NCBI GenBank assembly: GCA_003645215.1
Contig: QNEM01000042.1
Span: 1-10,833 of the forward strand
Reading direction: 5' to 3'
Origin: Gammaproteobacteria bacterium
Lineage (GTDB): Bacteria > Pseudomonadota > Gammaproteobacteria > Eutrophobiales > Eutrophobiaceae
Length of the DNA: 10,833 nucleotides
A program made the translations under genes and the position numbers. A model generated the notes under the pieces. It did not search any database. It worked only from the letters and a program-made list of their open reading frames with translations, and was not told the origin of the DNA. Within the stretch, counting starts at the first letter, position 1. Every line of letters starts with the position of its first letter. Shown piece after piece: positions 1 to 7,280 of the stretch.

Positions 1-274
1 CTGATTTGAGACGTTCATCATTATCGAGATTATCTGCGCCGGGTAAACCACCGGGTAGAACAATCATATCGTAGTTATCTTTTAATGCTGATTCCAGATC
101 GGTATCAGGGACAATTTTTACACCTCTACTGGCGATTACGTTTTCGGTATCAAGCCCGGCAGAGATGACTTCTATTCCTGCACGTCTTAACAGGTCGATA
201 ATGGTAATGGCTTCCAGCTCTTCACAACCCTGTGCCAGGGGGACTAAAACACGGGGAATTGATGTTTCTGCCAT
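1..274 (-). CDS. DJ-1/PfpI family protein, YajL-like (partial, C-terminus off left edge)
   Basis: The first 91 residues of a DJ-1/ThiJ/PfpI-superfamily protein can be read before the window edge cuts it. The N-terminus MAETSIPRVLVPLAQGCEEL and then EAITIIDLLRRAGIEV match the YajL/DJ-1 opening. Glu21 corresponds to the DJ-1 glutamate (Glu18) that contacts the reactive cysteine. SRGVKIVPD and DMIVLPGGLPGADNL follow, the latter being the conserved VLPGG strand-loop. The nucleophilic cysteine (about residue 106 in YajL) lies outside the window, so catalytic competence cannot be judged. Family members have been described as chaperones, glyoxalases or protein deglycases; the activity is debated. 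The start lies 13 nt after the ctpA stop with a weak GGGTAAG-type ribosome site, so it is probably the last visible gene of the gpmI-envC-ctpA operon. Confidence 0.85.
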   Translation of the reverse strand, partial: MAETSIPRVLVPLAQGCEELEAITIIDLLRRAGIEVISAGLDTENVIASRGVKIVPDTDLESALKDNYDMIVLPGGLPGADNLDNDERLKS

Positions 275-287
275 AAAACTTACCCGT

Positions 288-1604
288 TTATTTTTTGATA
301 ATTGCCAGCCCTTTTAAGACATTCAAGGCTTCATAAAGGCTATAGTCAGTTGAAGAAAGTGGCACTGTCCTATCCTTCCCAGTCGCATCTTTTTTAAGTT
401 CCTTGTCTCCGTCTGTTAGCGGAGCCTCCTCAAGTCCATTCTCAAGATGTCCCATGAGGTCGGCCTCTTTCACCCGCATATCAATGGCATTTTCAATCAG
501 GGATATCTTCACCTTATCGATGATGATGTCTGGCACCACACCTGATGCCTGAATTGATCGGCCATTGGGTGTGTAATATCTGGCTGTAGTCAGTTTAAGT
601 GCTGCATTATTAGTCATAGGCAGGACGGTTTGTACGGAACCCTTACCAAAAGTTTTTTCACCCATGATAATACCGCGCCCATGATCCTGCAGGGCACCGG
701 CAACAATTTCTGATGCAGATGCAGAGCCGGCATTCACCAGCACTATCAGTGGTACGTCCGGTAGCTTGGCATTGGGTTTGGCATTAAATCTTAATTTTGA
801 ATCTTTGATGCGGCCTTCCGTGTAAACGATCAATCCCTTGTTGAGGAACATATCTGAAACGCCAACAGCAGCAGTCAGGATGCCCCCCGGATTATTTCTG
901 AGATCCAGAATCACGCCTTTAAGCTGATTATTATTGTCTTTTTTTAGTTGATCAATTGCCTTACGTAGATTTTCAACAGTGTGTGACTGAAAACTTGAAA
1001 TACGCAGGTAGCCAAATCCGGGTTCCAGTGTCTCGAAGCGAACGCTCTTTATCGTAATCACATCCCTGATAATTGTGAATACCAGGGGTTTATCTTCATT
1101 CTCACGAATAATGGTCAGTTTAATTGCATCACCAGGCTTGCCCCGCATGATATCGACAGCTTCATTTAATGACAGGCCTTTAACCGGTCTGTCATCAAGT
1201 TTGATAATCAGGTCACCAGCTTTTATACCAGCTTTTTGCGCAGGGGTATCATCGATGGGGGAGATAACTTTAATGAAACCATCTTCCATTCCAACTTCAA
1301 TACCAAGGCCGCCAAATTCACCGGAAGTTCCTTCTCTTAGTTCATCGTAAGACTCGCCATCAAGATAAACAGAGTGTGGATCAAGTCCTTCCAGCATGCC
1401 ACGCACTGCATTTTCAAGTAACTCCTTGTCATCTACCGCCTCAACATAATCACTTTTTATTTTTGCAAAAATTTCAGTAAATGTGCGTAACTCATTCAGA
1501 GGCAGTGCTTCTGGTTCAGGTGATTCGGCTTCTCCGATGACCACTCGAGCACCAGCCAGTAAAAGTAACAGGCAAATAAAAAGATTACGTAAGGCATTAT
1601 TCAT
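288..1604 (-). CDS. ctpA: S41-family carboxy-terminal processing peptidase (CtpA-type)
   Basis: A 438-aa secreted serine protease of peptidase family S41, which trims or degrades periplasmic and envelope proteins from their C-termini. Residues 1-24 form a signal peptide (MNNALRN then a leucine-rich core). A helical N-terminal region (about 35-90) precedes a PDZ domain (about 95-180, beginning GEFGGLGIEV), which recognises substrate C-termini. The protease core includes LDLRNNPGG (234-241), NAGSASASEI (291-300) and GEKTFGKGSVQ (315-325). By motif and spacing the catalytic set is Ser296, Lys321 and Gln325; the 25- and 4-residue intervals equal those of Bacillus CtpB (Ser309/Lys334/Gln338). The C-terminal 60 or so residues are charged and low in conserved motifs. 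GGAG lies 6 nt before the ATG, preceded by a hairpin at 1616-1641. The location after envC is a common gammaproteobacterial order and suggests a role in envelope or cell-wall hydrolase turnover, which is inference. Confidence 0.95.
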   Translation of the reverse strand: MNNALRNLFICLLLLLAGARVVIGEAESPEPEALPLNELRTFTEIFAKIKSDYVEAVDDKELLENAVRGMLEGLDPHSVYLDGESYDELREGTSGEFGGLGIEVGMEDGFIKVISPIDDTPAQKAGIKAGDLIIKLDDRPVKGLSLNEAVDIMRGKPGDAIKLTIIRENEDKPLVFTIIRDVITIKSVRFETLEPGFGYLRISSFQSHTVENLRKAIDQLKKDNNNQLKGVILDLRNNPGGILTAAVGVSDMFLNKGLIVYTEGRIKDSKLRFNAKPNAKLPDVPLIVLVNAGSASASEIVAGALQDHGRGIIMGEKTFGKGSVQTVLPMTNNAALKLTTARYYTPNGRSIQASGVVPDIIIDKVKISLIENAIDMRVKEADLMGHLENGLEEAPLTDGDKELKKDATGKDRTVPLSSTDYSLYEALNVLKGLAIIKK

Positions 1605-1615
1605 TTTTTTCTCCG

Positions 1616-1641
1616 AGCCTCATGCAACGGTATTTGAGGCT
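1616..1641 (-). promoter_or_regulatory. Stem-loop immediately upstream of the ctpA ribosome binding site
   Basis: A perfect 7-bp inverted repeat (AGCCTCA / TGAGGCT) encloses a 12-nt loop in the 92-bp envC-ctpA gap. In the minus-strand transcript it ends one base before CGGAGAAAAAAATG, that is, next to the Shine-Dalgarno GGAG. It is not followed by a U-tract in that direction (an A-run follows), so it is not a simple intrinsic terminator. It could stabilise the 3' end of a processed envC message or tune ctpA translation; both are inference. Confidence 0.4.
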
Positions 1642-1657
1642 TCTGTAAGATTTCTCG

Positions 1658-1684
1658 TTTATACGGTCTATTACTTTATGGCAA
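1658..1684 (-). promoter_or_regulatory. Candidate sigma70-type promoter for ctpA
   Basis: Minus-strand TTGCCA (1679-1684, 5/6 to the -35 consensus) and TATAAA (1658-1663, 5/6 to the -10) are separated by 15 bp. The hexamers are good but the spacer is short. It would start transcription around 1651, placing the 1616-1641 hairpin in the leader, and would let ctpA be expressed separately from gpmI-envC. Confidence 0.25.
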
Positions 1685-1696
1685 AAATATCTTGTG

Positions 1697-2905
1697 CTAG
1701 TTCCTGCACCACCTGGCAGGGTTAACCGGACTACCATTATTCCTTATTTCGAAATAAACACCAGAACGAAGCTGCCCACCACTATCACCGGCAAGGGAGA
1801 TAATTTCCCCCGGTAGCACCCAGTCCCCGGTTTTTTTCAATAAGCTCTGATTATAACCGTAGAGACTCATATAACCATCACCATGATCGATGATAATCAG
1901 CAGTCCCAGATTTCGAAACCAGTCTGCAAAAACGACCTGTCCGCCACTGACCGCCTGTACATCCACACCAAGTTCAGCATTTATGACAACGCCCTGCCAT
2001 TTTAATTTCCCCCCCTGTTTGCGACTGCCATAGCGAGTTAAGATTTTTCCTTTTATCGGCCAATCCAGTTTTCCCTTGAGACTGTTAAAAGGCGGGATAT
2101 CTTCAAAAAACGCTACGCTTCCACGGTCATCTCTGGCTTGTTCTTCGGTGAGTTTTTCCAGGAGGTTTTTTGTTTCCTGTTCCTGTTGTTGTAATGCCTG
2201 TAATTCAAGTCCCTGTTTTTCGAGTTCATTCAACAGTTTTGCAAGAATATTTTCTCTTTCTCTTCGAGACTGGGAAATTTCTCTTTCCTTTGCAAGTTGG
2301 TTTTTCTTTAGTTTGAACAGGGCATCATTTTCGCGCTTGATGGTATTTTCCAGCTGAGTGATTGTCTCGATTTCTGTATTGACCGAATTAATTTGCTGTG
2401 CCCTGGCCTGATTATGATAATCATAATAGGCGAGTGCTCTGCCGACCCTGGCAGGGTCTTCCTGGTTCAGCAATAATTTCATATAGTCATTTTTACCAAC
2501 CATATATGCAGAACGTATCTGCTGAGACAGGGCCTGTTTCTGCTTCACAAGTGCTCTTTCGCGGACTGACTTCCTGTCGTTCAATTGGTTCAGGCGCTCG
2601 TTTCTTTGTTGTATCTGTCTTTCTATCTCTCTGATATTCAGGGTAATATTGCCAGCAGATGTCTCATTTTTCTTTAATTCAGTTTGCAGGGCATCTGTTT
2701 CAAGACGTGCTTTCTCCATACTGGTTTTGACATCTTCAATTTGATGCCTGACTGAATCTAACTCTGCGGACTTTTCTTCCAGATCTTCGGCGTAAAGTGG
2801 AAAGCTGATTAGGTAAATAAAAACAGGCACGAACAAAAAGCATCTCTGCAGGTAACTATAACAATTGCATAGCGACAGACTGAGAGATGATGGGGTGGTG
2901 GTCAT
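1697..2905 (-). CDS. envC: Murein hydrolase activator EnvC (coiled coil plus degenerate LytM domain)
   Basis: A 402-aa periplasmic protein. After a signal sequence (hydrophobic core about 22-37, likely cleavage after A39 in LYA-ED) comes a long heptad-rich coiled coil (about 40-260) and a C-terminal LytM/M23-like domain (about 278-398). That domain is catalytically degenerate. Where active M23 enzymes have HxGxD it reads GVVINAELGVD, and HGDGYMSLYGYN (341-352) lacks the zinc-binding histidine of the usual YxHL motif. SGVYFEIR replaces the HLHFE-type motif. This is the EnvC pattern: the protein does not cut peptidoglycan but activates AmiA/AmiB-type amidases at the division septum, with the coiled coil contacting FtsEX (established for E. 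coli EnvC). Its ATG overlaps the gpmI stop as ATGA, suggesting translational coupling; no strong Shine-Dalgarno is visible before it. It is separated from ctpA by 92 bp. Confidence 0.93.
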   Translation of the reverse strand: MTTTPSSLSLSLCNCYSYLQRCFLFVPVFIYLISFPLYAEDLEEKSAELDSVRHQIEDVKTSMEKARLETDALQTELKKNETSAGNITLNIREIERQIQQRNERLNQLNDRKSVRERALVKQKQALSQQIRSAYMVGKNDYMKLLLNQEDPARVGRALAYYDYHNQARAQQINSVNTEIETITQLENTIKRENDALFKLKKNQLAKEREISQSRRERENILAKLLNELEKQGLELQALQQQEQETKNLLEKLTEEQARDDRGSVAFFEDIPPFNSLKGKLDWPIKGKILTRYGSRKQGGKLKWQGVVINAELGVDVQAVSGGQVVFADWFRNLGLLIIIDHGDGYMSLYGYNQSLLKKTGDWVLPGEIISLAGDSGGQLRSGVYFEIRNNGSPVNPARWCRN

Positions 2906-4464
2906 TGTAATTTCAGCAAAGGCTTTCCTGTCATCTCCTGAGGCACTTCGAGTCCCATTAAATATAACATTGTCGGGGCAACATCTGACAGCGTGCCTGA
3001 GAGTCCTGATATGACTTCAGCATCCCGACCAATGTAGATAAGTGGAACCAGATTGGTGGTATGGGCAGTGTGATATTCTGATTTTATTTTCTCAGTGGCA
3101 TAGGCTTTCATCTGTTCTGCGTTGCCATGATCAGAAGTGATTAAAATCTCAGTGTTTGCTTTTTTTGCAGCTTCAATAACTTTTCCGAGGCAGGTATCAA
3201 TTGCTTCTACAGCTTTAATGGTTGCTTGAAAATCACCTGTATGGCCGACCATATCGGCATTGGCATAGTTACATATGATGGCATCATATTTGCGACTTTG
3301 AATTGCCTCAGTTAGCTTATCTGTGATTTCAAAGGCACTCATCTTTGGTTCCATATTATAGGTACGAACATGAGGTGAGGGCACCAGTATTCGATCTTCG
3401 CCATCGAATGCCTGTTCTTCACCGCCGTTAAAGAAGAAAGTGACATGTGCATATTTTTCAGTTTCTGCGATACGTAACTGTTTCAGGCCAAGTTCAGAAA
3501 TATATTGACCAAGGACATTGTCCAGACTCTTGGGAGGGAAAGCGACGGGAAATTCGTAGCTCGCCTTGTATTCAGTCAGGCTGATAAAGGTATCAAGCAT
3601 GGGAACGTTTTCTCTTGGGAAGCCCTGAAAATCTTCTTTAGTGAAGGCACGGGCCAGTTGTCTTGCCCGGTCGGCACGATAATTTGCAAAAACAATGACA
3701 TCTCCATCCTCTACCTGAATCGGAGGCTCACCGTGTTTGGTGATGGCCGTGGCGCTGACAAATTCATCGGTCTCCCCTCTGGCATAAGCCATATCTACCG
3801 CAATAAATGGATCCTCCGATCGAAAATCAGCCTTTCCCTGGCTAATCAGGTCATAGGCTTGCTGGGTTCTTTCCCAGCGTTTATTCCTGTCCATGGCATA
3901 GAATCTGCCAATGATGCTGGCAAAGCGTCCCCTTCCCAATTCCTTCATTTTTAACTGGGCCATGAGAATATTTTCCTCAGCGCTTTTTGGCGGTGTGTCG
4001 CGACCATCCAGAAATGCATGCAGATAAATCTTTTCAACGCCAAATTGATTTGCCAGTTCCATTAGCTTGAATATATGTTCCTGATGACTATGCACGCCAC
4101 CGGGTGAGAGCAATCCCAGGATGTGTACAGCCTTGTTACTTTTGGTTGCTCGATTAAAGGCATCATTAAGGATCTCGTTTCTGAAAAAGGAACCATCCTC
4201 AATGGCCCGTGTAATTCTTGAAAATTCCTGATCGACCAGACGACCAGAGCCAATGGTCATATGCCCGACTTCTGAATTGCCCATTTGGTGCGATGGCAGA
4301 CCTACATCCGTCCCTGATGCCTGGATTAGCATGCGTGGACATTCAAGCCAGAGTTTTTCCCAAACAGGCTTTTTTGCACTGTAGATAGCGTTATAGACGG
4401 TATTTTCTGTGTATCCCCAGCCGTCCAGAATAATCAGGATGAGCGGTTTGGTTGGTGGCTGCAT
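2902..4464 (-). CDS. gpmI: 2,3-bisphosphoglycerate-independent phosphoglycerate mutase
   Basis: A 520-aa cytoplasmic enzyme that interconverts 3- and 2-phosphoglycerate in glycolysis and gluconeogenesis using two Mn2+ ions and a phosphoserine intermediate. The N-terminal metal motif LIILDGWG supplies Asp14. HQMGNSEVGHMTIGSG contains the phosphorylated Ser64. GGVHSHQEH (122-130), FLDGRDTPP (151-159) and GRFYAMDRNKRW (186-197) form the substrate-binding transferase domain. YANADMVGHTG gives Asp404 and His408, TSDHGNAE gives Asp445 and His446, and the HTAHTT stretch (465-470) supplies the last metal ligand. The length is normal for the family (about 510-520 aa) and nothing essential is missing. 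It is first in the minus-strand operon. No good Shine-Dalgarno precedes the ATG at 4464, although the start is fixed by the conserved N-terminus. A long leader is implied by the candidate promoter at 4631-4659. Confidence 0.97.
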   Translation of the reverse strand: MQPPTKPLILIILDGWGYTENTVYNAIYSAKKPVWEKLWLECPRMLIQASGTDVGLPSHQMGNSEVGHMTIGSGRLVDQEFSRITRAIEDGSFFRNEILNDAFNRATKSNKAVHILGLLSPGGVHSHQEHIFKLMELANQFGVEKIYLHAFLDGRDTPPKSAEENILMAQLKMKELGRGRFASIIGRFYAMDRNKRWERTQQAYDLISQGKADFRSEDPFIAVDMAYARGETDEFVSATAITKHGEPPIQVEDGDVIVFANYRADRARQLARAFTKEDFQGFPRENVPMLDTFISLTEYKASYEFPVAFPPKSLDNVLGQYISELGLKQLRIAETEKYAHVTFFFNGGEEQAFDGEDRILVPSPHVRTYNMEPKMSAFEITDKLTEAIQSRKYDAIICNYANADMVGHTGDFQATIKAVEAIDTCLGKVIEAAKKANTEILITSDHGNAEQMKAYATEKIKSEYHTAHTTNLVPLIYIGRDAEVISGLSGTLSDVAPTMLYLMGLEVPQEMTGKPLLKLQ

Positions 4465-4630
4465 CTATAGATTCGTTCGCTTGGTATTACTCAGCATCGT
4501 AAAAACAGGCATGCACTGTTCGAAATTTTGTCGTCGGATGAGTTTCAAGAGTGACAGTGACACATGATGGGCTGCAATTTGGTTGCTGAATTCAAGGTGA
4601 ATTGCGTCTCATGTCCATTCATTTCGGCGA

Positions 4631-4659
4631 ATTTTAGCATACAAAAGTTAGATACTTAA
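4631..4659 (-). promoter_or_regulatory. Candidate sigma70-type promoter for the gpmI-envC operon
   Basis: On the minus strand TTAAGT (4654-4659, 3/6 to the -35 consensus) lies 17 bp from TAAAAT (4631-4636, 5/6 to the -10). Transcription would begin near 4624, giving gpmI a leader of roughly 160 nt. Confidence 0.3.
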
Positions 4660-4693
4660 CATAGACTGTTTGGGGACGGGAAGTGCCTGTAAA

Positions 4694-4722
4694 TCTACAT
4701 TTCCAAGTAGTTTGGGTATAAC
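4694..4722 (+). promoter_or_regulatory. Candidate sigma70-type promoter for the yibN-secB-gpsA group
   Basis: TCTACA (4694-4699, 4/6 to the -35 consensus) is separated by 17 bp from TATAAC (4717-4722, 5/6 to the -10). The predicted start near 4729 lies about 47 nt before the yibN ATG. The element is back-to-back with the candidate gpmI promoter. Confidence 0.35.
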
Positions 4723-4775
4723 GTATCATGCACGCCTCATTATCAGGTTCTGCCGAGGACAAAAGCTAAAATATT

Positions 4776-5204
4776 ATGGAAAGAATTCCGGAATTTATCG
4801 CTAATCATTTATTTCTGGTTTCATTGCTTGTGGCGATATCGTCGTTACTGTTCTGGAACCTGTTTTTCAGCGCCATGGGCTCATCTCAAATTGTCCCCGT
4901 TGAAGTTACGCGCCTGATAAATCATGAAGATGCAGCGGTACTGGATATACGTACTGCTAACGATTTCGAGAATGGGCACATCATAAATGCCGTCAATATA
5001 GATGCGGCAAAGCTGGGTGAGCGAGAAAAAGAGCTGGAAAAATACAAGGATAAAACCGTGGTTATCTGTTGTGGTCAGGGTCAGGAATCAGTACGTGTTG
5101 CACGAAGTCTAAAAATGAAGGGCTTTGAAAAACTTTATTCTTTAAAAGGTGGTATCAGCGCGTGGCAAAATGCCAGCTTACCTTTGACGAAGGGGAAGGC
5201 TTAA
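4776..5204 (+). CDS. yibN: Membrane-anchored rhodanese-like sulfurtransferase (YibN-type)
   Basis: A 142-aa protein with one N-terminal transmembrane segment (about 11-33, rich in L, V and F) followed by a single rhodanese domain (about 38-137). The domain shows AVLDIRTANDFENGHIINAVNI (54-75), the usual DxRxxxEYxxGHIxGAxNI region. Its active-site loop CGQGQES (99-105) fits the CxxGxxS pattern, making Cys99 the persulfide-forming residue; Cys98 is adjacent. It ends with LKGGISAWQNASLPL, a standard rhodanese terminus. The gene is first of a plus-strand group with secB and gpsA, as in E. coli. The physiological sulfur acceptor is unknown. The best ribosome-site match (GAGGA, 17 nt or so upstream) is too far for an ideal fit, so initiation may be weak. 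Confidence 0.9.
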   Translation: MERIPEFIANHLFLVSLLVAISSLLFWNLFFSAMGSSQIVPVEVTRLINHEDAAVLDIRTANDFENGHIINAVNIDAAKLGEREKELEKYKDKTVVICCGQGQESVRVARSLKMKGFEKLYSLKGGISAWQNASLPLTKGKA

Positions 5205-5237
5205 TGATGGCGAATTATATTCAGAGGATTTATTTTA

Positions 5238-5735
5238 ATGGCTGAAGAAGATACAAATGCTGAAGCAGGCACCGAAGAGATAACTCAGGGAGAGTTCGCA
5301 CCACAAAAAATCTACATAAAAGACCTGTCTTTCGAAACACCACATTCTCCGGATATATTTACCGAAGAATGGAAACCTGCAGTAAATATGAATCTTGGCA
5401 GTGAGGCTCGGCCCATAGGCGATAAACTCTATGAAGTTGTCTTGACCGTTACAGTGACTGTTACCGTGGAAGAGAAAACTGCCTATCTGGTTGAGGCACA
5501 TCAGGCAGGTATTTTTCATATTGATGGTTTTCCTGAGGAAGTTATCGGGCGCATGGTGGCAACAGTATGCCCCAATATCCTTTTCCCCTTTGCACGTGAG
5601 CACGTTGCGGATCTGATCACGCGGGGTGGTTTCCCACAACTCTTGCTTGCACCGGTCAATTTTGAAGCCTTATATCAGCAGCAAATGCAGGAACAAAATC
5701 CAGACGCATCTGCTGAAACAGAAACGAAACATTGA
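5238..5735 (+). CDS. secB: Protein-export chaperone SecB
   Basis: A 165-aa cytosolic chaperone that, as a tetramer, keeps preproteins unfolded and delivers them to SecA for Sec export. Family hallmarks are IYIKDLSFETPHSP (25-38), LYEVVLTVTVTVTVEEKTAYLVEAHQAGIF (64-93, the beta-sheet core), CPNILFPFARE (111-121) and GGFPQLLLAPVNFEALY (130-146). The acidic N- and C-terminal tails are family-typical. The length is close to E. coli SecB (155 aa). AGAGGA sits 8 nt before the ATG, a good ribosome site that supports this start. It follows yibN by 33 bp; grxC, found here in E. coli, is absent. It is likely co-transcribed with yibN and gpsA. Confidence 0.96.
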   Translation: MAEEDTNAEAGTEEITQGEFAPQKIYIKDLSFETPHSPDIFTEEWKPAVNMNLGSEARPIGDKLYEVVLTVTVTVTVEEKTAYLVEAHQAGIFHIDGFPEEVIGRMVATVCPNILFPFAREHVADLITRGGFPQLLLAPVNFEALYQQQMQEQNPDASAETETKH

Positions 5736-5744
5736 TTCGAAATT

Positions 5745-5771
5745 TTGAAACTTGATTAGGCGGGATAAAAT
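5745..5771 (+). promoter_or_regulatory. Candidate internal promoter before gpsA
   Basis: In the 66-bp secB-gpsA gap, TTGAAA (5745-5750, 5/6) and TAAAAT (5766-5771, 5/6) are separated by 15 bp. The hexamers are good but the spacer is shorter than ideal. It could supply extra gpsA transcription. Confidence 0.22.
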
Positions 5772-5801
5772 CTTGAACCTGATAATGAGCACAGGTAGAT
5801 A

Positions 5802-6803
5802 ATGAAAAAACCGATACTTGTTGTTGGTGCAGGTTCCTGGGGGACTGCCCTGGCAATGGTGCTCGCTGGTAATGGTCATTCTGTTTATCTCTGGGGAAGA
5901 GACAGCTCGCATATTGCAGAGTTAAAGGCACAGGGTTGCAACAAGCGTTACCTTCCAGATGCAAGTTTTCCAGAAGGTCTTTTGCCGGTGGATGACCTGG
6001 AGTCTTGTCTCAATGAATGCAATGAGATAGTGCTTGCTGTTCCATGTTCAGGTTTGCGAAGTATTCTTGAAATCATTGATAAGCACGGTGAAGACAAGTT
6101 AAAACTATGCCTTACCAGCAAAGGCCTGGAACCCGGTACACAATATCTGAATCATAAGGTCGTTGAAGAGTGTCTTGGAGATAAGGCCAGCACAGTCATA
6201 TTGTCGGGCCCCTCTTTTGCGAAGGAAGTCGCTGCCGGTTTGCCAACAGCAGTGACAATTGCAGGAACTGACTTGGAAACTGCCGCCTGGTTTGCCGATA
6301 AATTCCACAATGAAGTTTTCAGGACCTATACACACGACGATATCATCGGCGTTGAGGTGGGTGGCGCAGTAAAGAATGTGATGGCGATTGCTGCAGGTAT
6401 TGCCGATGGCCTTGGATTTGGTTCAAATACCCGTGCTGCCTTGATCACTAGAGGCCTCGCAGAAATTATCAGGCTAGGCGTTGTCATGGGCGGCAGGCAG
6501 GAAACCTTTATGGGCCTGACTGGCCTGGGTGATTTGATACTCACCTGTACTGATGATCAGTCTCGCAATCGCAGGTTTGGTCTTGAGCTGGCCAAAGGAT
6601 CCACGGTAGCCGAGGCCTGTGAAAATATAGGTCAGGCAATTGAAGGGATGAAGACCTCACAGGAGGTCTATCAGCTGGCCCTAAAAAATAATATTGAAAT
6701 GCCAATTACCCAGCAAGTTTGCAAGGTGTTGAATGGTGAGATATTGCCAGGCGATGCAGTCAAGGCTTTGTTGATGCGCGACCAACGGCATGAATTAGAT
6801 TAA
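5802..6803 (+). CDS. gpsA: NAD(P)+-dependent sn-glycerol-3-phosphate dehydrogenase
   Basis: A 333-aa cytoplasmic enzyme that reduces dihydroxyacetone phosphate to sn-glycerol-3-phosphate, the backbone for phospholipid synthesis. The N-terminal Rossmann fold begins ILVVGAGSWGTALA with the GxGxxG loop at 9-14. LTSKGLE contains Lys107. ILSGPSFAKEVAAGLPT (133-149) and GGAVKNVMAIAAGIADGL (187-204) follow, with the catalytic lysine at 191. The signature GLTGLGDLILTCT (238-250) and SRNRRFG (254-260) bind substrate and cofactor phosphate. Length and motifs are complete. A modest AGGT ribosome site precedes the ATG. Its 3' end overlaps the convergent trmL by 9 bp, leaving no room for a terminator between them. 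Confidence 0.97.
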   Translation: MKKPILVVGAGSWGTALAMVLAGNGHSVYLWGRDSSHIAELKAQGCNKRYLPDASFPEGLLPVDDLESCLNECNEIVLAVPCSGLRSILEIIDKHGEDKLKLCLTSKGLEPGTQYLNHKVVEECLGDKASTVILSGPSFAKEVAAGLPTAVTIAGTDLETAAWFADKFHNEVFRTYTHDDIIGVEVGGAVKNVMAIAAGIADGLGFGSNTRAALITRGLAEIIRLGVVMGGRQETFMGLTGLGDLILTCTDDQSRNRRFGLELAKGSTVAEACENIGQAIEGMKTSQEVYQLALKNNIEMPITQQVCKVLNGEILPGDAVKALLMRDQRHELD

Positions 6804-7253
6804 GAAATTATTTTGTTTCCAGGCCTCGTAAACAAATATCGCTGCCGCATTGGATAGATTAAGACTGCGACTATCGGGCAACATGGGTAACCTGAGAACA
6901 TCACTGTCTGGCAGATCATCGAGAAATGACTGGGGCAGACCCCGGGTTTCAGGTCCAAATAATAATGCGACATCATCGGGATATTCAGCTTCAGAATATA
7001 AGGTCTTTCCCCGGGTTGAAATGGCATACATCTTTTCAGGTTTGATACACTCAGTAAAAGCATTCAGGGAATCGTGCTCATGAACATCAGCCCATTCATG
7101 ATAATCAAGACCTGCACGCAATAGTTTGGCATCATCTAGTTCAAACCCGAGTGGATGAATCAGATGTAATTGTGCCCCGGTATTGGCGCATAATCGTATA
7201 ATATTACCGGTATTGGGCGGGATTTCCGGCTCGTACAAAACAACATGAATCAT
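6795..7253 (-). CDS. trmL: tRNA (cytidine/uridine-2'-O-)-methyltransferase TrmL
   Basis: A 152-aa SPOUT-class methyltransferase that uses S-adenosylmethionine to 2'-O-methylate the wobble nucleotide (position 34) of tRNA-Leu isoacceptors (role established for E. coli TrmL/YibK). The start IHVVLYEPEIPPNTGN, the motif NTGNIIRLCAN (14-24), LFGPETRGLP (98-107) and LRLPMLPDSRSLNLSNAAAI (120-139, which forms part of the trefoil-knot SAM site) match TrmL closely. The length is near the E. coli protein (157 aa). A GAGG ribosome site lies about 8 nt before the ATG. It is convergent with gpsA (9-bp overlap) and divergent from the dihydroorotate dehydrogenase gene with 27 bp between start codons, so its promoter must fall largely within the neighbour's coding region. 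Confidence 0.95.
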   Translation of the reverse strand: MIHVVLYEPEIPPNTGNIIRLCANTGAQLHLIHPLGFELDDAKLLRAGLDYHEWADVHEHDSLNAFTECIKPEKMYAISTRGKTLYSEAEYPDDVALLFGPETRGLPQSFLDDLPDSDVLRLPMLPDSRSLNLSNAAAIFVYEAWKQNNFLI

Positions 7254-7280
7254 AAAGCATGCCTCTAGATGAAAGAGTAA

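Larger units (their letters stand above)
4465..4775. other. 311-bp divergent intergenic region between gpmI and yibN
   Basis: No convincing gene is seen here; the longest ATG-initiated reading frames noticed are about 25 codons and lack ribosome sites. It holds candidate promoters for both flanking genes (separate entries). It also contains an inverted repeat GCAATT (4574-4579) / AATTGC (4600-4605) with a 20-nt loop inside the presumed gpmI leader, so there could be a 5'-UTR structure of about 160 nt. I do not recognise a known riboswitch. Confidence 0.5.

Noticed and set aside
3505..3954. A 149-codon plus-strand open frame
   Set aside because: It lies wholly antisense to the well-supported gpmI, has no ribosome site and no recognisable domain.
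4546..4622. A 25-codon minus-strand ORF in the gpmI leader as a leader peptide
   Set aside because: It has no ribosome site and no codon run suggestive of attenuation.
5235..5639. A 134-codon minus-strand open frame
   Set aside because: Antisense shadow of secB, whose family motifs are unambiguous on the plus strand.
5656..5964. Minus-strand open frames of 102 and 80 codons across the secB-gpsA junction
   Set aside because: They cover the ends of two certain genes and the protein sequences look like antisense translation without domain signals.
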